Below are positions 17,220 to 25,205 of a stretch of DNA of 64,000 nucleotides, piece after piece. Position 1 is the first letter of the stretch, and every line of letters begins with the position of its first letter. Under the pieces are notes generated by a model. It had not been told where the DNA came from. It searched no databases and worked only from the letters and a program-made list of their open reading frames with translations. The stretch comes from JBBIIC01 sp037446725 (GTDB taxonomy: Bacteria > Actinomycetota > Coriobacteriia > Anaerosomatales > SLCP01), in the NCBI GenBank assembly GCA_037446725.1, contig JBBIIC010000005.1, positions 75,455-139,454 of the forward strand, written 5' to 3'. The translations under genes and the position numbers were made by a program.

Positions 17220-17732
17220 GTGGCCCTGTTCGGACCTAAGAAGCTGGGACTCGCGCTCGGCAGCGGCGCCGCACGCGGCCTCGCGCACATCGGCGTGCTT
17301 CGCGTACTCGAAGCCGAGGGGCTCGCCCCCGACGTCATCACCGGCACGAGCATGGGAGCGATCGTCGGGTCGTTCTACGCAGCCGGCGTCTCTCTCGACG
17401 AGATGGAGCACCTGGCGGCCACGACCGACATCAAGTCGTTCGTGGAGTGGAAGGAGACCCTGCTCGGCTCGGGCGAGATGCTCTCGAGCCGCAAGCTCGA
17501 GGAGCGACCATCCCCTCGGTCTTCCAGCACAGGTGTGTCGACAACATGCAGCTCGTCGACGGGTCGGTCACCGAGCCGGGCGCTCGAGCACGCGCGCGTC
17601 GTCGTCTCGCCGGACGTCCACGAGGTCCAGGGGCTCGCGTTCGCCAACATCGGCGACATCGTGGCAGCGGGAGAGCGGGCGGCGGCCGCGGCGGTTCCTG
17701 AGATCCGCCGTGTGGCCCGGCGCAGGGCGTAG
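17220..17732 (+). pseudogene. Degraded patatin-like phospholipase gene
   Basis: From GTG 17220 (GGAAGG upstream) the frame gives the patatin start LGLALGSGAARGLAHIGVLR and the nucleophile motif GTSMG. After about 100 codons the protein sense leaves this frame. ATIPSVFQHRCVDNMQLVDG is found in a second frame, and the C-terminal part (VVVSPDVHEVQGL, FANIGDIVAAGERAA) returns to the first. About 80-100 residues between the nucleophile region and the Asp-Gly motif are missing. Deletion plus two frame changes should make it non-functional as a lipase. Confidence 0.8.
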
Positions 17733-17776
17733 GATCGGGAGCCCCGTCCTCGCGCGGCTCCCGGAGCGGCGCTGCC

Positions 17777-18430
17777 TCAGACGCGCACGAACCGCTTGAG
17801 CCAGTCGAAGAGCCGGCCCTCGCAGTACTGGTGGTAGACGACGTAGCCGAGCAGCAGCCCGCCGACGATGTCGATCGAGTAGTGCGAGCGCGACGTCAGC
17901 AGGAAGACCACCTCGGCGAGGATCAGAACGAGCATCGCCCGCTTGATGGCCGGCGCCTTGTCACGGTCGACGAGCAGGTAGAAGAGCAGGATTGTCGCCA
18001 TGTGCCCCGACGGGAACTCGCCCCACTGCCGCATCAGCCCGCCCGAGGGGTTGAAGTGCGTGGCCTCCTCGTACGGGATGCCGAGCGGCGTCAGCACCAT
18101 GATGAGCGCCCGGCCGATGTCCAGAAGGCCGTAGAGCACCATCATCTCGGGCACACGGCGGACGTGGTTGTTCGTCCAGACGTAGACGACGAGCAGGCCG
18201 AGCGCCGCCAGATAGACGATCTCGACTGCGTACTGCGTCCACGGGACGTGGGGCAGCAGCTCGAAGAGCAGGTCGCGGGGGGTCGGCCTGTCGGGGAACC
18301 AGGACTCGATGAGCGCGCTGCCCGCCGCGGTGAACAGACCCCCGGCGATCATCACGAGCGCGCCGGCGACGAGCGCGCGCAGCCAGCGCGCCCACTCGAA
18401 CCCCTCGATCATGGCGGAATTCCGCTTCAT
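17777..18430 (-). CDS. PAP2-superfamily phosphatase-like membrane protein
   Basis: This 217-residue protein has about six membrane helices and phosphatase-like motifs GEFPSGHM and SRSHYSIDIVGGLLLGY. These match the C2/C3 motifs of PAP2 enzymes, most like the sphingomyelin-synthase-type PAP2_C branch. It would act on a lipid phosphate or phospholipid head group in the membrane. ATG 18430 has CATAAT ending six bases upstream on the minus strand, so it appears leaderless. Confidence 0.78.
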   Translation of the reverse strand: MKRNSAMIEGFEWARWLRALVAGALVMIAGGLFTAAGSALIESWFPDRPTPRDLLFELLPHVPWTQYAVEIVYLAALGLLVVYVWTNNHVRRVPEMMVLYGLLDIGRALIMVLTPLGIPYEEATHFNPSGGLMRQWGEFPSGHMATILLFYLLVDRDKAPAIKRAMLVLILAEVVFLLTSRSHYSIDIVGGLLLGYVVYHQYCEGRLFDWLKRFVRV

Positions 18431-18444
18431 GGAGACATTATGGC

Positions 18445-19608
18445 TCAGCCGCCGTGCACCCCCTCGGCGAGCCGCGCCATCACCCATGCCCTTTGCGCCT
18501 CCAGCGCAGATGCCGGCAGGCCGCCGAGTTCGGCTGCCCGCGCGACCGTCGCCACGAGCTGCTCGCTGCCGGTATAGGCACGCGATCGCCCGGCCCCTTT
18601 GGCCCGGAGGAGTCCGCTCGCTTCAAGCCGCCCGAGGTCGGACGTGGCGGTCGGCACGGACACGTCCGCAAGCGACCGGTAGTAGCGGTTGGTCACGTTG
18701 CGACCGAAGAACGCATCGTAAAGGGCATCGGCCAGCCGGGGCGGAAGACCGAGGTCCTCGGTCACCACGTCCTCGAGGATCGCCCAGAGCACCCGCTCGG
18801 TCGACTCCTTGAGCGAGAGCGAATCGACCTGAAGACGCTGCGCGCGCACATGGGCGGCGACGAACGGTGTAACGTCCGCGCCCGGGTCCCACGACGCGCC
18901 GAGGCATGCGAACGATTCGTAGTAGTCCTGGCGGTGGGAGCCCCACCACTCCTCCAGGCTCGTGAACTGCGGCCTGGTGAAGCCGCCGCGGTACATCGCG
19001 AGCGATGCGAGGACGCGAGCGGTACGCCCGTTGCCGTCGGAGAACGGATGGATGCCGGCCAAGCGAGCGTGCAGCAGCGCCGCAAGAACAGGCGCGGGAT
19101 GATCGTCACCGGCAGACTGCGCGAACGACGCAAGCTCCTGTACCAGTCCGGGCACCGCATCCGCGGGGGGAGGCTCGAAGAGGACGAGCCCTGCCGCTGC
19201 GTCCGCCACGAAGGCCGGCCCGGTGCGGAACCGTCCGGCCCCGGAAACGTACGAACCGGCCATCACCCGGTCGTGAATGCCGAGGATGAGCTCCGTTTGC
19301 CACGAGAATCCCGGATCGTCCGCCCGCCTGAGCACGAAGGACATCGCGTCGCGATAACCCTCGACGAGGCGCGCATCGGCCTCTGCGACCGACGAAGGCC
19401 GGTCGCCCGCGAGAATGCGGCGGACCTCCTCGACCGTGACGGGCACGCCTTCCATCGATGTCGAAGCCGCTGTCGCTTGTGCCTCCAGCTCACGCCTCAG
19501 GCGCCGTGCCCACCGGCGCGGCAGCGTGCCCCGGTCGAGCACGCGGCGCAGCTCCTCGATTCGTTCGAGGTCGGACGAGATCTCGGGCGTGATCCGCCAC
19601 ACGTACAT
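18445..19608 (-). CDS. Fic-domain AMP-transferase-like protein with internal inhibitory motif
   Basis: This 387-residue protein carries the canonical Fic core HPFSDGNGRTAR and an N-terminal inhibitory-helix motif (STSMEGVPVT, S/TxxxEG). That marks a self-inhibited class II Fic. A C-terminal winged-helix-like region (ATSDLGRLEASGLLRAKGAG) resembles the helix-turn-helix of Fic/DUF4172-type regulators. The enzyme should AMPylate a protein target. ATG 19608 follows GGAGG. The upstream promoter area has repeated AGGAGATT elements that may be its own operator. Confidence 0.88.
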   Translation of the reverse strand: MYVWRITPEISSDLERIEELRRVLDRGTLPRRWARRLRRELEAQATAASTSMEGVPVTVEEVRRILAGDRPSSVAEADARLVEGYRDAMSFVLRRADDPGFSWQTELILGIHDRVMAGSYVSGAGRFRTGPAFVADAAAGLVLFEPPPADAVPGLVQELASFAQSAGDDHPAPVLAALLHARLAGIHPFSDGNGRTARVLASLAMYRGGFTRPQFTSLEEWWGSHRQDYYESFACLGASWDPGADVTPFVAAHVRAQRLQVDSLSLKESTERVLWAILEDVVTEDLGLPPRLADALYDAFFGRNVTNRYYRSLADVSVPTATSDLGRLEASGLLRAKGAGRSRAYTGSEQLVATVARAAELGGLPASALEAQRAWVMARLAEGVHGG

Positions 19609-19619
19609 CGGCCGGCCTC

Positions 19620-19662
19620 CAGGAGATTAGGCTACTTATCTCATAGGAGATTATGAGATTAT
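19620..19662 (-). promoter_or_regulatory. Repeated AGGAGATT/ATGAGATT elements upstream of fic
   Basis: Two AGGAGATTA copies and inverted ATCTCAT/ATGAGAT units lie just upstream of the Fic start. The same AGGAGATT word recurs in the palindrome at 19947-19970. Confidence 0.45.
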
Positions 19663-19679
19663 TCCCCTGGGGAAGCAAG

Positions 19680-19792
19680 GTGAGGAGCGCCGATGCGGCG
19701 CGGGTTCGTGCTCGGTCGATCAGGTCGGCGACATCACCGTACAAAGCATCGTCAACCACATCAGCGCTCGGGTCAGTGTCCCGACCGGCCAT
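19680..19792 (-). pseudogene. Possible N-terminal remnant of a DUF1016-like nuclease gene
   Basis: The minus strand from ATG 19792 reads DPSADVVDDALYGDVADLID then RARTRAASALLTLL. This resembles the first helices of DUF1016 (PDDEXK nuclease) proteins, then loses similarity as it runs into the Fic promoter. Only about 40 residues remain. The assignment is weak. Confidence 0.35.
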
Positions 19793-19946
19793 GGGGCCAC
19801 CTCCTGTCTCGGAGTAGCGCGAGATGCGCCTGGACCGAGGGTAGGAGGCGGGCTTACCGGTCTCGGAGCGGATCCTTACCCGCCGGCTCCCGCGTCAAGG
19901 ACCACGCCGGGCACCCCGGCAGCCCACGCAGGCAGCGGTCCGAGAA

Positions 19947-19970
19947 AGGAGATTGGAGCGCCAATCTCCT
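19947..19970. repeat. Perfect 10-bp inverted repeat AGGAGATTGG/CCAATCTCCT
   Basis: The arms 19947-19956 and 19961-19970 pair perfectly around a four-base loop. The palindrome lies in a 260-base stretch (19793-20052) with no gene. It shares its half-site with the elements in front of fic. Confidence 0.6.
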
Positions 19971-20052
19971 GGGAGACCATGAGATTGTCAGCATCGCAAC
20001 GCGCCTTAGCGCGCGAGGCGTGTGCGCACCGGTTGGCTGCGGTGCCAGCCGA

Positions 20053-20286
20053 TCAGGCGTCGGCCCCATCCGGCTCGACTGCGCGAACCTTACCCATGGC
20101 GCGCTCGAACTTGACCCTGTCCCCACGGGCAGCACGCTCTTCGAGGTACTCCACGGTCATGAGCGCTGCCATCTTCTCCGCGAGCGCAGTCGTGATCAGC
20201 TGATTGATCGAGACGTTCTCCTCTTTGGCGAGCTCGCGCACCTTGTTGTGTAGCGACTCAGGCAGGCGCAGGCTGATAGTACTCAT
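20053..20286 (-). CDS. Ribbon-helix-helix antitoxin-like protein
   Basis: This 77-residue protein has a clear ribbon-helix-helix (ISLRLPESLHNKVRELAKEE, NVSINQLITTALAEKMAAL) and a charged tail. It is the second gene of a pair. Its start overlaps the 3' end of the PIN gene by 4 bp, the reverse of the usual antitoxin-first order. It should neutralise that PIN protein and bind the operator upstream of the pair. Confidence 0.78.
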   Translation of the reverse strand: MSTISLRLPESLHNKVRELAKEENVSINQLITTALAEKMAALMTVEYLEERAARGDRVKFERAMGKVRAVEPDGADA

Positions 20287-20708
20287 GGTCTCTCACCGAT
20301 CCTTCGCAAGAGTTCCCCGGGACGAACGGCCTCGATGCCGAAGCCCTCGCATCCGTCGAAGTCGTCCACGTTGTGGGTGACAATCGCGTCGCAACCGGCC
20401 TCGACGGCCAGCTCGAGCACGTGGTCGTCACGAGGGTCCCTGAGTACCGGTCGCCACAGGAAGTGAATCTCGTGGAGCGAGGCGACCGAGCACAGGTAGT
20501 CGATGATGTCGTCGACGTCCGCATCGTCCAGCCCCGTGGCATCAGCCATCCGTTTGGCCGCACCCTCGTACTCGACAACGAGCGGGACCGAGAGCGCGAT
20601 CTCGAACCTCCGTCCGCCAACCAGCATGAGCAACTTGTGTGACGCACCTCGTGAGGATCGCAGCGCCGAGATGAACACGTTGGTGTCGATGACGACTCGT
20701 TGACCCAT
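20283..20708 (-). CDS. PIN-family toxin (COG1569 type)
   Basis: This 141-residue protein begins RVVIDTNVFISALRSSRGAS and ends its catalytic part with DPRDDHVLELAVEAGCDAIV plus THN.DDF. These are the hallmarks of the COG1569 PIN branch of putative toxins. ATG 20708 is preceded at six bases by TATGAT, and a palindrome overlaps that -10 box, giving a leaderless, self-repressed promoter. Confidence 0.83.
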   Translation of the reverse strand: MGQRVVIDTNVFISALRSSRGASHKLLMLVGGRRFEIALSVPLVVEYEGAAKRMADATGLDDADVDDIIDYLCSVASLHEIHFLWRPVLRDPRDDHVLELAVEAGCDAIVTHNVDDFDGCEGFGIEAVRPGELLRRIGERP

Positions 20709-20711
20709 ACC

Positions 20712-20729
20712 GGTATCATATGTGATACC
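20712..20729 (-). promoter_or_regulatory. Operator palindrome GGTATCA-N4-TGATACC over the PIN promoter
   Basis: Perfect 7-bp arms (20712-20718, 20723-20729) overlap the TATGAT -10 box at 20715-20720, an ideal place for autorepression by the ribbon-helix-helix partner. Confidence 0.65.
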
Positions 20730-20788
20730 ACTCAGCCGAGTCAACGAGCCGACGAACTGACGATCGCGGGCAGCGCCAAACCCCGTGC

Positions 20789-21001
20789 TCATGGCGCGCT
20801 GAAGGAGATGTCCAGAAACGCCCGTGCCGTCTCGCCATTCTCGAGGCGGTCCGCGAGTACGCGCAGGGCGAGCGCCTGCACGAGGGCGACAGCCTCGTCC
20901 CGAGTCGAGCCGTACGAGAGAACGCCCGGCAGTTCAACCACTCCGGCAATCCAGCGACCATCGGCCTCTAGCGCGACTTCCACAGTCAACAGAATGGACA
21001 T
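20789..21001 (-). CDS. HicB-like small protein, orphan
   Basis: This 70-residue protein starts at ATG 21001 (AGGAGG upstream). Its pattern (ILLTVEVALEADGRWIAGVV, ELPGVLSYGSTRDEAVALVQ) matches the partial RNase-H-like fold of HicB antitoxins. No DNA-binding tail and no HicA toxin gene is adjacent, so it may be a solitary HicB-like protein. Confidence 0.7.
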   Translation of the reverse strand: MSILLTVEVALEADGRWIAGVVELPGVLSYGSTRDEAVALVQALALRVLADRLENGETARAFLDISFSAP

Positions 21002-21171
21002 CTCGCACCTCCTGGTGTGATGGGATTCTGACTCCCTGCAGCTAACGGGAGCCAACCTTAGTCCTACCGTCGTCGTCTGCGCGCCGAGGTCGTTCCGTCG
21101 GGGTAACGGCCCGAAGGTGCACGTCTCTCGTACTCTTGGCATACTTTGCCTGCCGAGGGAGAGGAGAGGCG

Positions 21172-22512
21172 ATGCCGGACCGAGGACTGTACGATCCTGC
21201 CAGTCCGAGTTCGATCGAGCGCTATGCGAAGCGGCTTGTCGGCCACACCTTGCGCGAGATGCTAGCCGAGGAGGCGCCGGCCGCGTACCAGACGGGCAAG
21301 GGCAGATTCGGTGACATCGTCGAGCGCAGCTACTTCGGCATCAATCCCGGCAACGTCTCGGGGCCGGACTTCGCTGATGCGGGAGTCGAGCTCAAGACCA
21401 CCCCGTTGAAGCGTGTTGGCACGAAGCTCCGCGCGAAGGAGAGGCTTGTCCTCCAGATGATCGACTACATGTCGGTACATCGCGAAGAGTGGGCTACCAG
21501 TTCGTTCCTGAAGAAGAACTCCTCGATTCTGCTTCTCTTCTACCTGTGGGAACGCGAAGCGGACATGCTCGACTACGTATTCAAGATCGCGCGACTCTGG
21601 TCCATCCCGGAAGAAGACCTGGAGATTATCCGAGACGACTGGGAGAAGATCGTCGCCAAGGTCCGAGATGGCGAAGCACACACGCTCTCCGAGGGCGACA
21701 CTATGTACCTTGCTGCGTGTGTCAAGGGGGCTTCCGGTTCAAAGCGCCGCAAACAACCCTTCTCCCACGAACCCGCCAAACCCCGAGCCTTCTCCTTGAA
21801 GGCGAGCTACATGAACTCGGTGATCGATGAGAGCCTGCGGTTTGAGCCGACAGTGGCGGCCGCTGAGCTGAAGTCGGGCAGGACCTTCGAGCAAGTCATC
21901 CACGATCGCTTCCGGCCACATATCGGCACGTCGGCCGATGATATCGCTGACCAACTCGGTGTCACAATCAAGCGAGGTGCGAAGAACTTCTACTCGGTCC
22001 TCACGAACAGGATTCTGGGTATCGGAGACAAGGCCAGACCTGCGGAGTTCGAGAAGGCGGACGTCACAATCAGGACGGTGCGCCTCAAGCCCACCGGGAT
22101 GCCAAAGGAAGCCGTTTCCTTCAAAGCCTTCAACTACCTGGACCTTGTACAACAGGAGTGGGAGGACTCCGACCTCAGAGATGACCTCACCCGGAGGTTC
22201 TTCTTCGTCATCTACCAACTCGACCGCGATGGGACGCCTACGCTTCTGAGAACCCAGTTCTGGACCATGCCGATCGAGGACGTTGAGATTCACGGGAGAC
22301 GATGCTTCGAGCGGACAGTCGAGCTGATAATGCGGGACAAGGCCGACGAGCTTCCGAGAAGCTCGGAGAACAAGGTCTGCCATGTCCGGCCGCATGGGCG
22401 CGACAGCTCGGACACACTCCCGGCGCCGAGTGGCAAGCAGGTCGTCAGGAAGTCCTTCTGGCTGAATCAGCGCTACCTCGCAGAGCAGCTCGCTTGGGGC
22501 GGAGACAGCTAG
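21172..22512 (+). CDS. Sau3AI/MutH-type restriction endonuclease
   Basis: This 446-residue protein has the MutH-fold catalytic region GKGRFGDIVERSYFG, then DFADAGVELKTTPLKR (DxnExK: Asp, Glu and Lys) and RAKERLVLQMIDY. This is characteristic of Sau3AI-type enzymes, which have an N-terminal catalytic half and a related C-terminal half (GRTFEQVIHDRFRPHIG) acting as an allosteric DNA-binding domain. The length fits. By family the target would be GATC. ATG 21172 follows GAGAGGAGAGG. It converges on vsr and the C5 methyltransferase, forming a complete type II restriction-modification locus. Confidence 0.88.
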   Translation: MPDRGLYDPASPSSIERYAKRLVGHTLREMLAEEAPAAYQTGKGRFGDIVERSYFGINPGNVSGPDFADAGVELKTTPLKRVGTKLRAKERLVLQMIDYMSVHREEWATSSFLKKNSSILLLFYLWEREADMLDYVFKIARLWSIPEEDLEIIRDDWEKIVAKVRDGEAHTLSEGDTMYLAACVKGASGSKRRKQPFSHEPAKPRAFSLKASYMNSVIDESLRFEPTVAAAELKSGRTFEQVIHDRFRPHIGTSADDIADQLGVTIKRGAKNFYSVLTNRILGIGDKARPAEFEKADVTIRTVRLKPTGMPKEAVSFKAFNYLDLVQQEWEDSDLRDDLTRRFFFVIYQLDRDGTPTLLRTQFWTMPIEDVEIHGRRCFERTVELIMRDKADELPRSSENKVCHVRPHGRDSSDTLPAPSGKQVVRKSFWLNQRYLAEQLAWGGDS

Positions 22513-22943
22513 CGGGACTCCAGGAGCTCAACGAGACGACTGACGACATCCTCTGGGGCCTCTCTCAGCTCGCATTCCCATGCTGTCCCAACTGTCCATC
22601 CGGCTGCTTCGAGCTCCCGGACCTTTCGGGCATCGCGCTCCTGATTGAGCTCGAACTTCCTGAGCCAGAAATCGGAATGGGACTTGGGCTCAGCCGGTTG
22701 GCAGTGAGGACAACGATGCCAGAAGCACCCGTTCACGAAGATCGCAACCTTTCGGCCAGGGTATGCGATATCCGGTCGTCCGGGGGCCTTCTTCCAGTGA
22801 AGGCGGTAGCCTGGGTGGCCCGCGTCCCGCAGGAGCCTGCGCAGCAGCAGCTCTGGCTTGGTGTCCCGCCCCCGATTGCCCTTCATGGACTTCGATACGG
22901 CCGAGGACGTCGGACTAGGTATGGGTAGCTGCTTCCCTGGCAT
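22509..22943 (-). CDS. vsr: Very short patch repair endonuclease Vsr
   Basis: This 144-residue protein contains the Vsr core: MKGNRGRDTKPELLLRRLL, YRLHWKKAPGRPDIAYPGRK, and VAIFVNGCFWHRCPHC with the zinc-binding Cys/His residues. It nicks next to T:G mismatches produced by deamination of 5-methylcytosine. Its start overlaps the end of the methyltransferase gene by 29 bp, and its end overlaps the restriction gene by 4 bp. Confidence 0.9.
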   Translation of the reverse strand: MPGKQLPIPSPTSSAVSKSMKGNRGRDTKPELLLRRLLRDAGHPGYRLHWKKAPGRPDIAYPGRKVAIFVNGCFWHRCPHCQPAEPKSHSDFWLRKFELNQERDARKVRELEAAGWTVGTAWECELREAPEDVVSRLVELLESR

Positions 22944-24234
22944 TGTCCGTTGCTCTCTGCGAGAGGCAGGCCTCTGCTTCCTTCTTGATGGCGCGCCCGA
23001 TGCGTTCGACTACGCCGACAACGAGAGCATTCCCCATCATGAAGGCACGACGCCCATCGCTCATCCCGGTGTCGGTCCACCCACGAGGGAATCCGTTGAG
23101 CTCCTCAAGCTCCTCAGGGATGAGTCGGCGCAGTCGGCCAGTCTTCGGATCGGCGATGATGTGCTTGAACCTTGATGCCGACGTCCCACCCTCACCCGTC
23201 AGGATGGTGCGCGCGGGACGGTCAAGCGGGTCCGGGAAGGCCATCCCGCCCTCCGAGTAGCGGTACTCATGCCCGGTCTTCTTGTCGACGCGTGGCTCTG
23301 ACTTCGGCCCCTTCTGGTAGGCCCAGGTATCCACACGGTCGCCCAGAACGAAGTAGTTCTCGGGAACGTGCTCCGTCTTCGCCACCACATCCCCCAGCGT
23401 TTGCCTCTTGCCTCGATAGACGGGCGTGACGACTCGGGTCCAGACTCGCCCTTCCACCATGACGCCAGCGTTCGCAAACGGGGATGTCTTCCAGCCTACT
23501 CCAAAGGTCTCGCTGACTACATAGGGGTTTGCATCGAGCTCGATATCCGGTTCCTGCGGCAGCGCGGCCTCGGCCTCCAGGACCGACTTGATTCCCGCCT
23601 TCGAGACCGGTAGCGCCTTGGCCATGACCCCATCGACGTAGAGCCGCCTCATCGGCTTCCATTGGTAGCCACAGTGATCGAGACGGTGCGCGTAGAGGAA
23701 GACGCGTCGCCGACGCTGCGGGAACCCGTAGTCGGCAGCATTCACGACGCGCCATTCTGCCACGTAGCCAAGTTGCGCAAGACACGACAGGATGATCGCA
23801 AAGTCCCGACCACGTTGCGTCGCGGGCGACTTAAGCAGTCGGTCGACGTTCTCGAGCAGGACAAATGGTGGCCGCTTCAGCTCAAGCATGTCGTAGATGG
23901 ACCACCAGAGAACGCCTTTCTTCCCCTGTATTCCAGCAGCCTGCGACAGTGGCTTCGCCACTGAGTAGTCCTGACACGGGAAGCCGCCGACAAGCAACTC
24001 ATGATCGAGAATCGACTCAGACTGAGGACCCTGGACGACCTTCGCGATGTCGTCACAGACGTGGCCGTCCTCGCCGAAGTGCTCGACATAGCACTCAGAC
24101 GCATGCTGTGCCCTCGTCGAGGGCTCCCACTGGTTACTCCACACGACCGTCCACCCGGCCTTCTTGAGGCCAAGGCGGAAACCGCCAACGCCGGCGAAGA
24201 GCTCAGCTGCACGAAGCTGGGGAACTGGCGCCAT
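22915..24234 (-). CDS. dcm: DNA (cytosine-5) methyltransferase of the Sau3AI-like system
   Basis: This 439-residue protein has C5-methyltransferase motif I (AAELFAGVGGFRLGL), the catalytic PCQ in GGFPCQDYSVAKP, the ENV motif in LLENVDRLLKSP, motif VIII QRRRRVF, and late motifs IX-X (DRPARTILTGEGG, MMGNALVVGV). It would protect the host by methylating the same site as the convergent endonuclease. It is translated together with Vsr, which repairs the mutagenic by-product of this modification. Confidence 0.92.
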   Translation of the reverse strand: MAPVPQLRAAELFAGVGGFRLGLKKAGWTVVWSNQWEPSTRAQHASECYVEHFGEDGHVCDDIAKVVQGPQSESILDHELLVGGFPCQDYSVAKPLSQAAGIQGKKGVLWWSIYDMLELKRPPFVLLENVDRLLKSPATQRGRDFAIILSCLAQLGYVAEWRVVNAADYGFPQRRRRVFLYAHRLDHCGYQWKPMRRLYVDGVMAKALPVSKAGIKSVLEAEAALPQEPDIELDANPYVVSETFGVGWKTSPFANAGVMVEGRVWTRVVTPVYRGKRQTLGDVVAKTEHVPENYFVLGDRVDTWAYQKGPKSEPRVDKKTGHEYRYSEGGMAFPDPLDRPARTILTGEGGTSASRFKHIIADPKTGRLRRLIPEELEELNGFPRGWTDTGMSDGRRAFMMGNALVVGVVERIGRAIKKEAEACLSQRATDNAREAATHT

Positions 24235-24500
24235 TGCGAGGTGCCTCCGGGGTGGGAATCGAACAGGTGTTCACATTGTAAAGGTTGGCGCCGACAGGAT
24301 CAACCTCGTCTTCCAGCTCCCCTTAGGGTCTCGAACCCGACGCTCGCACCATACGAGCCCCGGCAAGGTTGCGGTCAGACATGGTTAGGGTGAATACCCT
24401 ACGCTCCCTGGCGTACGCAGCTCCTCGCGCCACAGATGAGGTGTGAGCAGCGCACCCCGCGAACGTTGCAGAAGTCGATAGAAGTGGGCACACTCAACCT
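24235..24500. other. Gene-free stretch with a T-arm-like 16-mer
   Basis: No coding frame is convincing here. The stretch contains GGGTCTCGAACCCGAC (24326-24341), which recurs at 26595-26610, and a hairpin GCTCG/CGAGC next to it. Both recall tRNA arms, but a full cloverleaf cannot be built. Confidence 0.4.
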
Positions 24501-24731
24501 ATGAGCAAGGCAGCTATCGACATATCAGCCCTTTCAGTCTCCGAGCGCATACAGCTCGCAGAGGACCTGTGGGACAGTGTCGCTGTCGCCGATGCGGACA
24601 TCCCCCTCACGCCCGCCCAGGTCGAGGAACTCGACCGCCGCCTCGATGATCTCGAGCGCAATCCGGACGCAGGCGTACCGTGGGAGGTCGCGCGAGCGCG
24701 TCTGGAGGACCGGGTCAGGCGCGGCGGCTGA
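24501..24731 (+). CDS. Addiction-module antitoxin (RelB-like, PF09720 type)
   Basis: This 76-residue protein matches the small unstable antitoxin family: ALSVSERIQLAEDLWDSVAV, LTPAQVEELDRRLDDLERNP, then PWEVARARLEDRVR. Its stop overlaps the toxin start (TGATG). Close relatives occur at 26686 and, broken, at 27285. Confidence 0.85.
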   Translation: MSKAAIDISALSVSERIQLAEDLWDSVAVADADIPLTPAQVEELDRRLDDLERNPDAGVPWEVARARLEDRVRRGG

Positions 24732-25030
24732 TGCGCGAGTTCGTGGTCACTCGGGCCACCGAGGACGACATTGTTGCTGCCGCTCTGTGGTATGAGGCTC
24801 GTTCGGACGGGCTCGGCATGGACTTCATCCGTGCGGCCGACGCGGCGCTTGCCGCCGTCGCTCGCTCACCCCATCAGTACCCTGTGGTCCACAGGGAGGT
24901 CAGACGGGTACTCCTGCGGCGATTCCCGTACGCCGTCTACTTCGTCACGCGCGACCGGACCGTCCAGGTGATCGCGTGCATGCACGTGCGCAGGGATCCG
25001 CGGGGGTGGAAGACGAGGGTTAGCCGCTAA
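24731..25030 (+). CDS. RelE/ParE-family toxin
   Basis: This 99-residue protein has the ParE/RelE pattern: EDDIVAAALWYEARSDGLGM at the start, then RSPHQYPVVHREVRRVLLRR, FPYAVYFV and a C-terminal HVRRDPRGWKTR. Toxins of this family poison gyrase or cleave ribosomal mRNA. It is intact and translationally coupled to the antitoxin. Confidence 0.86.
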   Translation: MREFVVTRATEDDIVAAALWYEARSDGLGMDFIRAADAALAAVARSPHQYPVVHREVRRVLLRRFPYAVYFVTRDRTVQVIACMHVRRDPRGWKTRVSR

Positions 25031-25162
25031 CACGCGCGCGTTGAGGAGGGGCGCAGACGGCGGGATCGACTTGTGGCACGTGGCGCGCCGCACACGCGCC
25101 ACACGATCTGCCATCCGCCCGTGCGGCTTTCGCTTCACTCAAGGAAGCCTCTCTTGGGCCGA

Positions 25163-25182
25163 TATGCCATAATAATGGCATA
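25163..25182 (+). promoter_or_regulatory. Perfect palindrome TATGCCAT-N4-ATGGCATA upstream of MNT gene
   Basis: The 8-bp arms 25163-25170 and 25175-25182 surround AATA and contain a CATAAT -10-like hexamer. The palindrome is 23 bases upstream of the start and is probably the autoregulatory operator of the HTH-nucleotidyltransferase. Confidence 0.6.
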
Positions 25183-25205
25183 AGCCTGCCGAAAACGAGG
25201 TAGTT

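Noticed and set aside
24240..24360. Possible tRNA gene on the minus strand
   Set aside because: A T-arm-like word and a 5-bp stem with a seven-base loop exist, but the base before the would-be anticodon is not U, no D-arm fits, and the acceptor stem does not pair.
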